NCBI RefSeq assembly: GCF_004348985.1
Contig: NZ_SMKW01000049.1
Coordinates: 1 to 64,000, forward strand
Length of the DNA stretch: 64,000 nt
Reading direction: 5' to 3'
Source of the DNA: Saccharopolyspora elongata
GTDB lineage: Bacteria > Actinomycetota > Actinomycetes > Mycobacteriales > Pseudonocardiaceae
The translations under genes and the position numbers were made by a program. Positions 8,030 through 16,969 of this stretch are shown here, piece by piece. How positions within the stretch are numbered: the first letter of the stretch is position 1; each line of letters opens with the position of its first letter. Below the pieces are notes generated by a model. That model searched no databases. It was not told the origin of the DNA and was given only the letters and a program-made list of their open reading frames with translations.

Positions 8030-8752
8030 GAGGAACAGCACCGCGTTGGCGATGTCCTCGGGCTGACCATCGCGCCCCAGCGGCACGATGCTGTTGGTGT
8101 CGCTCGGCGCCGCGGTGTTGTTCTGGTCCGGCGCCGCATCCATCTGCGCCCACTGCTCCCGCGTCGCTTCGCCGCCAGGGGTGGCGGTCCTGCCAGGAGA
8201 CACAGTGTTGACCCGGATTCCGAACGGGGCCAGTTCCGAGGCCAGTCCCCGGCTGTAGTTCTCCAGCGCCGCCTTCGCCGCCGTGTAGTGCAAGAACGGC
8301 GCTACCGGGGTGGGGACCGCGGCCGAGGAGACGTGCACGATCATCCCCGAACGCCGTTCCCGCATCCCCGGTGTCAGCAGCGAGTCCAGCCGCACCGACG
8401 CCAGGAGGTTCAGGTCCAGCGCGTCCTGCCACTCCTCGTCAGGGATGGCCGAGCTGCCCTTGTGCGGTCGCGCCCCACCCGCGTTGTGGACCACGATGTC
8501 CACCCCGCCGAGCGTCTCCTGCGCGGCTGCGGCGAGCGCCTCCGCTCCAGCCCGTGTCCGCACGTCGGCCTGTACGAAGGTGGCCCTCTCCGGCACCGTG
8601 CTCGTCGCCGACCTGGCGGTCGCGAGCACCTCGGCGCCCGCGTCCAGGAGCTGGCGCACGACGGCCGCTCCGATTCCTCGAGAACCACCCGTGACCAGGG
8701 CTCGCTTTCCCGCGAGTTCCCGCTTTCCCGATCCGTTCTCAATCGTGGTCAT
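7958..8752 (-). CDS. Short-chain dehydrogenase/reductase (SDR), 264 aa
   Basis: ATG at 8752 is preceded by GAGAGGACC. Classical SDR motifs are TGGSRGIG near residues 21-28, HNAGG near 90, catalytic Y-x3-K in HYTAAKAAL, and a C-terminal SSLVVDGG typical of FabG-like enzymes. The substrate is unknown. It ends toward the LysR gene, and its 3' end is part of a duplicated block also found at 6935-6984, which indicates that LysR and this SDR were once adjacent and convergent. A loop of ~20 residues rich in N/D/T after the active site (residues ~205-220) is longer than in most relatives. Confidence 0.9.
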   Translation of the reverse strand: MTTIENGSGKRELAGKRALVTGGSRGIGAAVVRQLLDAGAEVLATARSATSTVPERATFVQADVRTRAGAEALAAAAQETLGGVDIVVHNAGGARPHKGSSAIPDEEWQDALDLNLLASVRLDSLLTPGMRERRSGMIVHVSSAAVPTPVAPFLHYTAAKAALENYSRGLASELAPFGIRVNTVSPGRTATPGGEATREQWAQMDAAPDQNNTAAPSDTNSIVPLGRDGQPEDIANAVLFLVSDRASWLTGSSLVVDGGEFHRG

Positions 8753-9018
8753 GCCACCGGTCCTCTCGATTGCGTGATCATCGGCTCGACGAAAGAAGGA
8801 TCGACGTGCGCAGCGCGCGAATCTTCGAAGAAATTGCGGCGGGCACCTCGTCGAGCTGTTTCACGCTACGTCCGGAAAAGAACGAGAGGCAAAGACGAAA
8901 AGTCAGCAGCCGCCATAGAGAATCCCTATGGCGCCCCGACTCCATCCGCCAATGACCGGCGCAGGAAGCGGATCGAAGCGACTGCCCGAGGAAGGAGCGA
9001 CCTGCTCGGCAGTCCTCG

Positions 9019-9207
9019 TCACGAGGCAAGGCGGATTGCCAGGGCGATGAGCGCCAGCAGGCCCGTGGCCATGAGCGCAGCACTCGCGACTGCCCACAGG
9101 TCCCGCAATGTGGTCTGCCGGCGTCGCCATTCCCGGAAGCTGGTGGTGCTGGCCGCCCAAACCAGGCACAGCGCGACTGCCAGGACGGCGCCGAGTCGCC
9201 GCGACCG
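9019..9207 (-). pseudogene. Remnant of a small membrane protein
   Basis: The last ~60 codons read as two hydrophobic helices separated by a basic loop (SFREWRRRQTT), ending at a stop at 9019. The frame runs upstream into the amidase remnant on the other strand, where it becomes arginine-rich nonsense, so the natural start is missing. It may be the 3' end of a two-helix membrane protein cut by rearrangement. Evidence is weak: the call rests on hydrophobicity only. The 266 bases from 8753 to 9018 hold no gene I can support. Confidence 0.3.
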
Positions 9208-9547
9208 CAGGCCTGGCGACGCTCGCCCACGGCGGCGACTTCGGCGGCTCGGTCCGCACCCCGGCTTCGTTCTGCGGCCACATCGGCTACCGCCCCACAC
9301 CCGGACTCATCCCCGGCCCCACCAATCCCCTGGTCCTCGCCTGCACCTTCCTGATCTCCCTCGTCGGGTTCCCCGCGATCTCCATTCCCGCCACGTGGAC
9401 CGATAGCGGCCTGCCCATCGGCGTGCAACTCGTTGCCCGCCCGGCGAAGACGAACTCCTCCTCGACGCCGCGCAGCGGCTCGAGACCATCAGCGGCTTCC
9501 ACCACCGCTGGCCCGACGAGACCGCCTGGTCGGGAACGCCGCGATGA
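9205..9547 (+). pseudogene. Amidase-signature enzyme remnant, deleted and frameshifted
   Basis: Frame 1 reads LATLAHGGDFGGSVRTPASF, the end of the amidase signature with the serine-rich active region (normally GSDxGGSxRxPA). It jumps after TPG to the C-terminal LVGFPAISIPATW region, skipping some 250 residues. A frameshift then moves to a second frame that reads ELLLDAAQRLETISGFHHRW to a stop at 9545-9547. The N-terminal third, with the catalytic Lys, is gone. The stop overlaps an ATG (ATGA at 9544) that opens a frame coding a short hydrophobic segment (GGGLLACLVIIAANG), probably the start of a once-coupled transporter that is also lost. Not functional. Confidence 0.7.
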
Positions 9548-9756
9548 CCACTCCTGCCACCGACGGCCCCGCCTCCGCGCTCGCTGATCACGGGGCTCGC
9601 GCCCGGCGGCGCAGGGGCGGCGGCCTGCTGGCGTGCTTGGTGATCATCGCGGCGAACGGCGCCGCTGCCGTTCAGGCCGGCAAGGTGCCCGGCGCGATCC
9701 CGCTGATCCGCTGGATAGAACTGTGCGCTCGCTGCCGTTGGGCGCAGGAGTTTCTC

Positions 9757-10197
9757 CTAGAACTCTCCGGGAATCGCGCCGAGCTGTCGCAGCTGCGCGA
9801 AGACGTCTACGACTCCCCGGATCTCGACGATCCGGCTGCTGGCGAAGCGGACGATGAAGATCTCGTTGTACGTGACGGTTTTTCCGGTGGGCGGGAGGCC
9901 CCGGTACTCGCCCAGGTGGGTCCCGGTCACCGTGTTCCGGAACACGACCTTGTCCCCCTCTGCGACCATTTCCTCGACCGCGACGTGAATGTCGGGGAAC
10001 GCGCGCAGGAGCACCGCCCACACCTGCTTGAGGGCCTGCGCTCCGCCCGCATCCATCGGCACCGGCGTGTGGAACCGCACGTCCGGCACGACGAGCTCGT
10101 CGATCGTCTTCGCGATGATCTCCGCATCACGGGTGTTCATCGCGTCGTGGAAGCGGCGGAACGTCGCCTTGTTGTCGGCTTCCTGGTCCGTTGGCAT
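9757..10197 (-). CDS. SnoaL-like ester cyclase family protein, 146 aa
   Basis: ATG at 10197 follows GAGGAGAAACC. The protein has the SnoaL/NTF2-like cone fold pattern: helix with FRRFHDAMNTRD, then V-RFHTPVP, the helix LKQVWAVLLRAFPD, and paired strands ending in VVDVFAQLRQLGA. Polyketide-cyclase-like SnoaL proteins act on small hydrophobic ligands; here the substrate is unknown. It is the second gene behind the carboxymuconolactone-decarboxylase-like gene, 78 bases downstream and on the same strand, and both are divergent from an ECF41 sigma factor gene that carries a SnoaL domain itself. Control by that sigma factor is inferred from context. Confidence 0.85.
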   Translation of the reverse strand: MPTDQEADNKATFRRFHDAMNTRDAEIIAKTIDELVVPDVRFHTPVPMDAGGAQALKQVWAVLLRAFPDIHVAVEEMVAEGDKVVFRNTVTGTHLGEYRGLPPTGKTVTYNEIFIVRFASSRIVEIRGVVDVFAQLRQLGAIPGEF

Positions 10198-10275
10198 CTG
10201 GTTTCTCCTCAGGTCGAACATTGCGCCGTGTTCGGGGTGGCGCGGTGACCGCGCCTCACCCCGAACCGGTTGGCG

Positions 10276-10782
10276 TTACTTGCTGTAGTTCGTCCCCGGG
10301 GGCCTACCCGGGATCGGCTTGCCGATGAGAGCGACCGGGACGAACAAGCAGAAATGCCCGATCGCCATGGTGAGCGTCCAGAGCGCTAGGTCGTCGTAGT
10401 GGGCGGCGGCCTTGGCGAACAGTTCGTCGGAGACGCGCTCCCCGAACGGGTTCGGGGTGAGGACGGCCTCCACGAGTTCCAGTACGACTCGTTCGGCGTC
10501 GGTGAAGTAGGGCGCGTCCTGCCAGGTGGCCACGGCGGTGATGCGCTCCTCGGACTCCCCTGCCCTGCGGATGTTTTCGGTTGCTCGAATGGTGTGGTAG
10601 GTGCTGCCGACGATCTGCCCGGCTCGGAGCCGCATCAGGCCGACGGTGCTCTGCGGGACCGGACCGTTCCGGGTGGCGTTGAGGACGGCCGCGGAGAGCT
10701 TCGCCATCTCGGGGAACTGGTCGGTGAGGTCGGGCAGACGCGACTTGATGTCATCGTGCTGGGTCGTCGTGGGTGTGGACAT
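10276..10782 (-). CDS. Carboxymuconolactone decarboxylase/AhpD-like protein without the CxxC pair, 168 aa
   Basis: ATG at 10782 has AGAGAGGAA upstream. The fold signature is the CMD helix pair: RLRAGQIVGSTYHTIRA, followed by ENIRRAGESEERI and YFTDAERVVLELVEA. In peroxidase-type AhpD relatives the first stretch reads G-C-x-x-C; here those places are S60 and H63, so thiol peroxidase chemistry is unlikely. Members of this family are the best-known neighbours and targets of ECF41 sigma factors. It is divergent from the sigma gene at 10946, and probably co-transcribed with the SnoaL gene downstream. Confidence 0.85.
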   Translation of the reverse strand: MSTPTTTQHDDIKSRLPDLTDQFPEMAKLSAAVLNATRNGPVPQSTVGLMRLRAGQIVGSTYHTIRATENIRRAGESEERITAVATWQDAPYFTDAERVVLELVEAVLTPNPFGERVSDELFAKAAAHYDDLALWTLTMAIGHFCLFVPVALIGKPIPGRPPGTNYSK

Positions 10783-10876
10783 GGCCAGGTGTTCCTCTCT
10801 CGATCCCAGTGGCGCGCTGGACCGCGTCACACCAGTTCGACAACGCCGGACCCCGGAATGTGAGGCGAGGTGGCGA

Positions 10877-10903
10877 TGTCACAGTTCGGCGCGCTGTCTT
10901 GTC
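10877..10903 (+). promoter_or_regulatory. Candidate ECF41-type promoter of the sigma gene
   Basis: TGTCACA (10877-10883) matches the -35 element reported for ECF41 sigma factors. Sixteen bases further is TGTC (10900-10903), one base from the usual CGTC -10. The spacing would put transcription start around 10910, giving a ~35-base leader before the ATG at 10946. This suggests autoregulation. I did not find an equally good site facing the CMD gene. Confidence 0.5.
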
Positions 10904-10945
10904 CTATTGGTGACGACAGCTGCGACCGAGGGAGCCGGCGACACC

Positions 10946-11869
10946 ATGGCCACGCGATCCGAACCCGCGCACTACCGATCCGACCCGAACTTGGGCGCGA
11001 TCATGAGCGAGCGGCGTCAGCTGATCAACCTCGCCTATCGGCTCCTGGGTTCCTTGGCCGATGCCGAGGATGCCGTCCAGGAAACCTACGCGCGCTGGTA
11101 CACCCTGTCCCGGGCGGAGCAGGAGGCCATCGCATCCCCCGGCGCCTGGCTGACGAAGGTGGCCAGCCGCATCTGCCTCAACCTGCTCGGCTCGGCGCGC
11201 TCCCGGCGGGAGCGCTACGTGGGCGAATGGCTCCCCGAGCCGCTGCCCGAACCCGCGGAGTGGACCGGCGGCATCGTCGACCCGGCCGACCGGGTCACCC
11301 TCGACGAGTCGATCAACATGGCCTTCCTCGTCGTGCTCGAGTCGATGACCCCGGCCGAACGCGTCGTGTTCATCCTCCACGACGTCTTCCGCTACGCCTT
11401 TCCCGAAGTGGCCGACATCGTCGGCCGAACACCGGCGGCATGCCGCCAACTGGCCACCTCGGCCCGCCGCCGCATCCGCACCGCGCAGGCACCCGCGACC
11501 CCGGCAGTCCGGCGAGCCGACATCGTCCGGGACTTCAAGCAGGCCTGGGAAGCCAAGGACATCGACGCCCTCATCGGTCTCCTCGACCCCCGCGTCACGG
11601 TGATCGGCGACAGCGGCGGGCTCGCCAGCGCCAGCCGCCACCCGATCGAAGGCGCGCAGCAGATCGCGCGTGGCCTGGTGGGTCTTGCGGCCCGCGCACC
11701 CGATGTGACGTTCCTGGAACGAACGGTCAACGGCCAGCCCGGGCTGGTCGCCCGACAACACGGCGTCATCGTGACCGTGTACGCGTTCGGCATCGCAGAA
11801 GGGAAGATCAAGAACATCTGGGCCGTGCGAAACCCCGAGAAGCTGCGGCCGTGGAAGTCATCTCGTTGA
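10946..11869 (+). CDS. ECF41-family RNA polymerase sigma factor with SnoaL-like C-terminal domain, 307 aa
   Basis: ATG at 10946 has GAGGGAG upstream. Residues ~20-90 are sigma region 2 (RQLINLAYRLLGSLADAEDAVQETYARWY). Residues ~94-98 are the linker WLPEP characteristic of ECF41. Region 4 follows (LTPAERVVFILHDVFRYAFPEVADIVGRTPAACRQL). Residues ~190-307 form the SnoaL-like extension, with NPEKL at 296-300 corresponding to the conserved NPDKL; the conserved DGGGK is changed to DSGGL near 222. In this family the extension, rather than an anti-sigma factor, holds activity in check. The neighbours (CMD and SnoaL genes) match the known ECF41 context. A candidate own promoter lies at 10877-10903. 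Confidence 0.93.
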   Translation: MATRSEPAHYRSDPNLGAIMSERRQLINLAYRLLGSLADAEDAVQETYARWYTLSRAEQEAIASPGAWLTKVASRICLNLLGSARSRRERYVGEWLPEPLPEPAEWTGGIVDPADRVTLDESINMAFLVVLESMTPAERVVFILHDVFRYAFPEVADIVGRTPAACRQLATSARRRIRTAQAPATPAVRRADIVRDFKQAWEAKDIDALIGLLDPRVTVIGDSGGLASASRHPIEGAQQIARGLVGLAARAPDVTFLERTVNGQPGLVARQHGVIVTVYAFGIAEGKIKNIWAVRNPEKLRPWKSSR

Positions 11870-12070
11870 CGCGGACCAGGCTCGTTCTCCTTGCCCGGAC
11901 ACCTGAAGCATGGGTGCACGCGAGGACAGTTCCTGCTGATTTCGCGGGCAGCCTTTCCGGCCTTCGTTTCCTGCTGTCAACTGCGCCGATCATGCTGCAA
12001 GATTGACGCACGGGGAATTGCGGCCAAAGGGCGGTCAGTGAACTTCTCCCGTTACCTTTGATCACGAAGA

Positions 12071-15067
12071 ATGAGGCAGAGCTTGGGAGACGTTCCGCCG
12101 AGCCGGCACGACCGCGCCCCGCGCGGCAATCGCCGGCTCGCCGCGTTGGCCGGTTTGACGCTCTTGCTCGGGGTGCTCGCCGTGCTCGCGCCGGTGAAGT
12201 CGGATGCGCCGCTGGTCACCTGGCCGCGCGCCGGTGACGCGACGCCGTCGACGGTGTTGCCGCTGTCGCCGTACCGGCCGCTGGACTTCACCGCCACGAT
12301 CCCGTGCGAAGCGCTGCGCACCAGCACCGCAGCCGCGTTGCGCACGCACGCCCCGGGCAACCCCGGCCTGGAAGTGGCCGCGTGGGCAGGGCAAGCACGG
12401 TTCCTGGTCGACGGCAGCGAGATCCTCGCCGACCCGCTGCGCGCGACGTGCGAGTACCAGGTGATTGCCGACGCCACCGGAATCCGCGTCTCCCGAGACG
12501 GCGCGCTCCTGGTGAACCGGCCGGACCTGCTGCCGCCGCAGGTCTCCGAGCTGTCCACCACGGGTTCGGTCGACGGCCTCGAAGTCGCGCTGCACGCCGA
12601 CGCGCGCTACGAATCCTCGCCCAGTGCCTTGAAAATCGCGCTCCTGCTGGCACACGCGGCGTGCCTGATCGCGCTGCTGGTGCTCGCATGGCGGCGGTGG
12701 CGGGGCCGGCAGTCGATGAGCGTCCTGACGATCCCCCGCTTCGCCGCCGCCGACGCGGTGATGGTGCTGGTCGCTGCGGCGTGGGTACTGCTCGGGCCGG
12801 TCAACATGGACGACGGCTGGTACCTGATGATGGCCCGCAACGCGGGCGAATCCGGCTACGTCGGCAACTTCGTCTACATGTTCAACGCGACCGAGAACCC
12901 GTTCGTGCTGAGCCAGTACCTGCTCCAGTGGTGGGGCGAGCTCGGCGGCTGGTCGCTCTGGTGGATGCGCCTGGTCCCGATGTTCTGCGGGCTCGCGACC
13001 TGGGTGCTGCTGCGCATCGTCTTCGCCACGCTGCTCGGACGTGCGGCCAACCTCCGCGCGGTGCCCTGGGCGCTGCTGGTCGCGCACCTGGTCTGGTTCT
13101 TGTCCTACGGCATGTCGCTGCGCCCGGAACCGGTGATCGTGGTCTGCGCGGCGGCGGCGCTGCTCTTCGCGGAGGCCGCCGCCCTGCGGCATTCGATCGG
13201 CGCGTTAGCGGTGGCGACGATGTTCGCGGCGCTGGCGATGACCGTCTCGCCGTCCGGCCTGGTCGCCGCCGCTCCCCTGGTGCTGAGCGTGCCGTGGCTG
13301 CTGCGCTGGCTGCACCGGCAGCCCTGGTCGGGGCGCGTCGCCGCGGTGTTGCTGGCGGCGGCTTCGGCGACCGTTGTCGTGCCAGTGGGTTTCGCCGACG
13401 CGAGCTTGGGCGATGTCCTTGAAGCAACCGACATCCACCGCTGGTACTACCTGTCGTTCCCCTGGTACGAGGAGTTCGAGCACTACAACACGCTGCTGAA
13501 CACGGCCGGTTGGGCGCGGCGGCTACCGGTGCTGCTGACGTTGGCGATCGTCGGCGTGGTCGCGTTGGCCAGCGGACGTGGGGGTATGGGCCGGGATCCG
13601 ATCCGCCGCCTGCTGATCACCAGCGCGGTCACCACCGCGATCGCGCTGGTGCTGATCGCGTTCAGCCCGACCAAGTGGGTGAGCCACTTCCACGCGGTGG
13701 CCGCCGCTCCGACGGTGCTGCTGGCGGCGGCGCTGCTGCGCTCGCCGTTGCCGCGCCGAGCCGGGCCGGTGGTCGCGGGAGCGAGCCTAGTGCTGGTCAT
13801 CGGTGCGGTTTCGTTGAGCTTCGCCGGGGACAACTGGTGGATCCCGTTCTCCGACGCCGGGCAGCGCTTCGGCGAACACCTCAACCGGGATTCGCAGACC
13901 AACAACCTCGAACCGCACTTCGGTCCGCTCTACCTGCGCAATCCGCTGTTGTGGATCGGCATCGCGGTGGTGGCGTACTCGTGGGCGAAGTGGCGTCGCC
14001 GCCGTGGCGAGCCGGTGCGCGTGGGCCCGGACCGCGCGGTGCTGGGTGTTGCGTCGATCGGCTCGGTGCTGCTGCTGGTCGCGTTGTTCTGCTACGCGCC
14101 GATCGGGCAGGCACCGGGGTGGACGATCGCACGCTCCGGCGTGCAAACCTTGTTCGGCGATGGCTGCGGCCTGGCCGGCGATGTTCGGGTGCAGCTGCCG
14201 TCCGGACGGCTCGGCGCACCGAGCGCGCCGGAACTCGCCGGTGATTTCCAGGTCGGCAACGCGCTGCCGACCAGCCCGTGGCCGGAGCCGGTGACGATCT
14301 GGAACACCGATCGTCCGGACGGAACGACGCCGGGCGTCGGTCGGCTGGTCACCGGCTGGTACCCGCTGTCCGGCCCGGGCACGCACGTGACCGTGCCGGT
14401 GGCGGGGCTGCTCGCGGGCCAGCGCCTGGAAGTCGAGTTCGCGCGTCCTGGCAGTGTCGTCGCGCAGCAGCTGCACCCGGAGTTGCGCCGATCCGCGTTG
14501 CGGGAATGGCAGCAGCTCGCAGTCCCGATCCGGGCGGGCGCGCAGTCGGTGCGGGTCGTCGCGACCGACCAGGTGACCGGGGAAGGTTCGTGGTTGGCCG
14601 TCGCGGAACCGAAGACGACCGAATCCCGCCCGATCACCGAACTCACCCGCGGCCGTCCGGTGCTGGCGAACCACATCAATGCGCCGTTGTGGCCCTGCGT
14701 CGACCAGGTCGGCATCCGCGACGGCGTCACGGACACGCCGACGGTGCGGCTGACCGCCGACGAAGGGCTGCCGCCGGAGTGGCTGGACAACATCAGTTAC
14801 CTGGAGTGGGGCGGCGCCTGGACGCAGACGACCCGGGAATGGACGCAGACCCGGCTGGCCGCGGAACTGCCCGGCGGACCGCCCCGACTGCCGTGGGGAA
14901 ACGTGTTCGTGGTCCGCTACCAGCTCCCGGTGGGCCGCTACGACCTGCGCGTTCCGCAGGAGACTCGGTGGGGTTGGACGCGCCTGCCGACGCTGGCCGA
15001 CAACGACTACCCGGACATCTCGCGCAACGCAGGCGTTCAGGCGCCCGACGACAGCCACGCCCGGTAA
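12071..15067 (+). CDS. Emb-family arabinosyltransferase (GT-C membrane enzyme), 998 aa
   Basis: The protein has the Emb layout: N-terminal membrane anchor (LAALAGLTLLLGVLAVLAP), an extracellular domain to ~200, about a dozen membrane segments (~200-690), and a long C-terminal carbohydrate-binding region (~700-998). The GT-C signature NMDDGWY is at residues 245-251, with D247 and D248 the likely metal/decaprenyl-phosphate pair. Emb enzymes transfer arabinofuranose from decaprenyl-phosphoryl-arabinose to wall arabinan, so the organism likely makes an arabinogalactan wall. Length is slightly under the ~1050-1100 of mycobacterial EmbA/B/C. It stands alone here with no emb paralog. The start is the ATG at 12071; no strong ribosome site is seen, which would suit a leaderless or weakly initiated message. 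The 200 bases before it contain no gene. Confidence 0.92.
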   Translation: MRQSLGDVPPSRHDRAPRGNRRLAALAGLTLLLGVLAVLAPVKSDAPLVTWPRAGDATPSTVLPLSPYRPLDFTATIPCEALRTSTAAALRTHAPGNPGLEVAAWAGQARFLVDGSEILADPLRATCEYQVIADATGIRVSRDGALLVNRPDLLPPQVSELSTTGSVDGLEVALHADARYESSPSALKIALLLAHAACLIALLVLAWRRWRGRQSMSVLTIPRFAAADAVMVLVAAAWVLLGPVNMDDGWYLMMARNAGESGYVGNFVYMFNATENPFVLSQYLLQWWGELGGWSLWWMRLVPMFCGLATWVLLRIVFATLLGRAANLRAVPWALLVAHLVWFLSYGMSLRPEPVIVVCAAAALLFAEAAALRHSIGALAVATMFAALAMTVSPSGLVAAAPLVLSVPWLLRWLHRQPWSGRVAAVLLAAASATVVVPVGFADASLGDVLEATDIHRWYYLSFPWYEEFEHYNTLLNTAGWARRLPVLLTLAIVGVVALASGRGGMGRDPIRRLLITSAVTTAIALVLIAFSPTKWVSHFHAVAAAPTVLLAAALLRSPLPRRAGPVVAGASLVLVIGAVSLSFAGDNWWIPFSDAGQRFGEHLNRDSQTNNLEPHFGPLYLRNPLLWIGIAVVAYSWAKWRRRRGEPVRVGPDRAVLGVASIGSVLLLVALFCYAPIGQAPGWTIARSGVQTLFGDGCGLAGDVRVQLPSGRLGAPSAPELAGDFQVGNALPTSPWPEPVTIWNTDRPDGTTPGVGRLVTGWYPLSGPGTHVTVPVAGLLAGQRLEVEFARPGSVVAQQLHPELRRSALREWQQLAVPIRAGAQSVRVVATDQVTGEGSWLAVAEPKTTESRPITELTRGRPVLANHINAPLWPCVDQVGIRDGVTDTPTVRLTADEGLPPEWLDNISYLEWGGAWTQTTREWTQTRLAAELPGGPPRLPWGNVFVVRYQLPVGRYDLRVPQETRWGWTRLPTLADNDYPDISRNAGVQAPDDSHAR

Positions 15068-15089
15068 GGCCGGGGCGGAAAGCTGGTGC

Positions 15090-15127
15090 CCCCGTCGCCG
15101 ACGCGGAACACGCGTCGCGGGACGGGG
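15090..15127. terminator. Bidirectional terminator between convergent genes
   Basis: Arms CCCCGTC (15090-15096) and GACGGGG (15121-15127) enclose an inner CGACGCG/CGCGTCG stem, and TTT follows on the plus strand. The hairpin fills the 69-base gap between the arabinosyltransferase and the PLP enzyme, which converge. Confidence 0.7.
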
Positions 15128-15136
15128 TTTCGCCGC

Positions 15137-16366
15137 TCAGCGCCCTGAGCCAGGTGCTCCGCTGCTCGCGGCCTGCACCAGCCCGCCGGTCGAGGCGGCG
15201 GCGAGGGCTTGGTCGAGGTCGGCGCGCAGGTCTTCGACGTCCTCCAGGCCGATGGACAGCCGAAGGATGTCCGCGCCCGGGCGAGCCCCTTCCGGAACCG
15301 GGCGGTGCGTCAGCGCCGCGGGATGCTCGATGAGCGAATCCACTCCGCCCAGCGAGACGGCGTGGGTGAACAGCCGAACCCGGTCGGTGACCCGCATCGC
15401 GTGCTCGTGACCGCCTGCGAGCCGGATGGAGATCATGGCGCCCGACCCGTTCATCTGGCGTCCGAGGAGACCTGCGCCGTTGCCGTCCAATCCCGGGTAG
15501 AAAACCTGTCGGACGCCAGGCTGGAAGCGCAGCCAATCGGCCAGTTCCGCAGCCGTTTCCTGCTGCCTTCGGACGCGGACCGGCAGCGTGGCGAGACCTC
15601 GGTGCAACAGGTACCCGGCCATCGGGTGCAGCAGTGCTCCGGTCACCGCACGGACCCGCCGCAGCGCCGCCGACCATCCCGCATCGGCCGCGATCACACC
15701 CCCGACCACATCGCCATGACCGCCGAGGTACTTCGTGGCGCTGTGCAGCACCAGGCCCGCGCCGTGCAGGGCGGGTTGCTGGAGCACGGGCGTGGCGAAG
15801 GTGTTGTCCACCAACACCGGGCACCCTGCCGCTGCGGTCACGACGGCACCGATGTCGGTGAGCTCCAGGGTGGGATTGGCGGGTGTCTCGACCACCACCA
15901 GGCAGGTGTGCCCGGTCACCGCGTCGGCGACCTGGTGCGGTTCGCAGTAGGTGACCTCGACGTCGAGCAACCCCGATGCGAGGAGGTGATCGGTTCCCCC
16001 GTACAGCGGCCGCACGGCCACGACGTGGCGGCCGCCGTGTTCGGCCTTGGCGGCCAATACCGATGCCGTCATCGCGGCCATTCCGGAGGAGAACGCCACG
16101 GCATCTTCAGTTCGCTCCAGCTGCGCCAACGCCGACTCGAACCGGGCGACCGTCAGGTTCCACAACCGCGCGTACACGGCGCCGCCTTCGGCAAGCGGCC
16201 GGCCACCGCCGGCCATGGACTCGTAGGAGGCGCCACCGGCCTCGGAGTCGGGCAGCGGGTTGGTCGATGAGAGGTCGATCGGCGGGGCGTGCACGCCGAG
16301 TCGGATCAGGTCTTCCCGGCCTGCGTGGACGGCGATCGAGTCGAAGGAGCGAGCACTCTGGGTCAT
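15137..16366 (-). CDS. Cys/Met-metabolism PLP-dependent enzyme (cystathionine gamma-synthase/methionine gamma-lyase type), 409 aa
   Basis: Fold type I PLP enzyme of the trans-sulfuration family. The motif VAFSSGMAAM is near residues 90-99, D187 in LVDNTFATP binds the pyridine nitrogen, and K212 in HSATKYLGGHGD carries the cofactor. The C-terminal SLGGVDSLIEHPA and LRLSIGLEDVEDLRADL are typical. Reaction specificity (gamma-synthase, gamma-lyase or beta-lyase) cannot be settled from sequence alone. ATG at 16366 is preferred because it begins the conserved N-terminal arm; an in-frame ATG at 16390 is possible. A divergent Lrp/AsnC regulator starts 97 bases away and is the likely controller. Confidence 0.9.
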   Translation of the reverse strand: MTQSARSFDSIAVHAGREDLIRLGVHAPPIDLSSTNPLPDSEAGGASYESMAGGGRPLAEGGAVYARLWNLTVARFESALAQLERTEDAVAFSSGMAAMTASVLAAKAEHGGRHVVAVRPLYGGTDHLLASGLLDVEVTYCEPHQVADAVTGHTCLVVVETPANPTLELTDIGAVVTAAAGCPVLVDNTFATPVLQQPALHGAGLVLHSATKYLGGHGDVVGGVIAADAGWSAALRRVRAVTGALLHPMAGYLLHRGLATLPVRVRRQQETAAELADWLRFQPGVRQVFYPGLDGNGAGLLGRQMNGSGAMISIRLAGGHEHAMRVTDRVRLFTHAVSLGGVDSLIEHPAALTHRPVPEGARPGADILRLSIGLEDVEDLRADLDQALAAASTGGLVQAASSGAPGSGR

Positions 16367-16462
16367 GCGCCGTAGGATGCAAGAAAACATCGGCGTGAAG
16401 CGGAATGGACGAAGGAACCTCGGTCTACGGCGAAATCACCGAAGATCCTGACGGAAGGTGGC

Positions 16463-16969
16463 GTGGTGAGGGCGGACAGATCGAAGAATTCGCCGGAGCA
16501 GGCCGGGCTGGACGCCACCGATCTGGAGATCCTGGCGGAGCTCGCGGCCGACGGCCGCATCACCAACGCCGCGCTGGCCGCGCGGGTCGGTATTGCGGAA
16601 TCGACCTGCATCCACCGGGTGCGCGCGCTGCGGGAGGCCGGCGTCATCGCGGGGTTCCACGCGCAGCTCGACCTCGCCGCGCTCGGCCTGCCGATCCAGG
16701 CGCTCATCAAGGTGCGGCTAGGCAGCCACAATCGCGACGAGGTGCTCAGATTCCACGCCAAGCTCGCGAAGATCCCCGGCATGCTGACCGCGTTCCACGT
16801 CGCCGGCGAGGACGACTACCTCCTGCACGTCGCCGTCGCGTCCCCGGAAGTGCTGCGCGATCTGGTCTTGGAACACATCAACGTCCACCGGGCCGTCCGG
16901 CAGACCGAGACCCAGCTGGTGTTCAACGTCCTTCCCGGCGCCGGTCCACTGGCCGCCGCCCGGCCTTGA
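16463..16969 (+). CDS. Lrp/AsnC family transcriptional regulator, 168 aa
   Basis: GTG at 16463 (or the next codon, also GTG) lies just after GGAAGG. Residues ~17-65 are the AsnC winged helix (LDATDLEILAELAADGRI, then LAARVGIAESTCIHRVRAL). Residues ~75-155 form the RAM ligand-binding domain (IKVRLGSHNRDEVLRF, FHVAGEDDYLLHVAV). Lrp-type proteins respond to amino acids and commonly regulate the divergent gene, here the PLP sulfur-amino-acid enzyme. The shared 96-base intergenic region is AT-richer than its surroundings and should hold the operator. Confidence 0.92.
   Translation: MVRADRSKNSPEQAGLDATDLEILAELAADGRITNAALAARVGIAESTCIHRVRALREAGVIAGFHAQLDLAALGLPIQALIKVRLGSHNRDEVLRFHAKLAKIPGMLTAFHVAGEDDYLLHVAVASPEVLRDLVLEHINVHRAVRQTETQLVFNVLPGAGPLAAARP

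Noticed and set aside
9757-10197. SnoaL gene as a limonene-1,2-epoxide hydrolase
   Set aside because: The fold is shared, but I could not identify the Asp-Arg-Asp catalytic arrangement, so only the SnoaL-like call is kept.
12062-13192. Long minus-strand open frame antisense to the arabinosyltransferase gene
   Set aside because: Arginine/glutamine/histidine-rich product with no motif. It mirrors the codon bias of the real gene on the other strand, a common effect at ~70% GC.
13787-15058. 423-codon minus-strand frame inside the arabinosyltransferase gene
   Set aside because: Same shadow effect; no ribosome site or recognisable domain.
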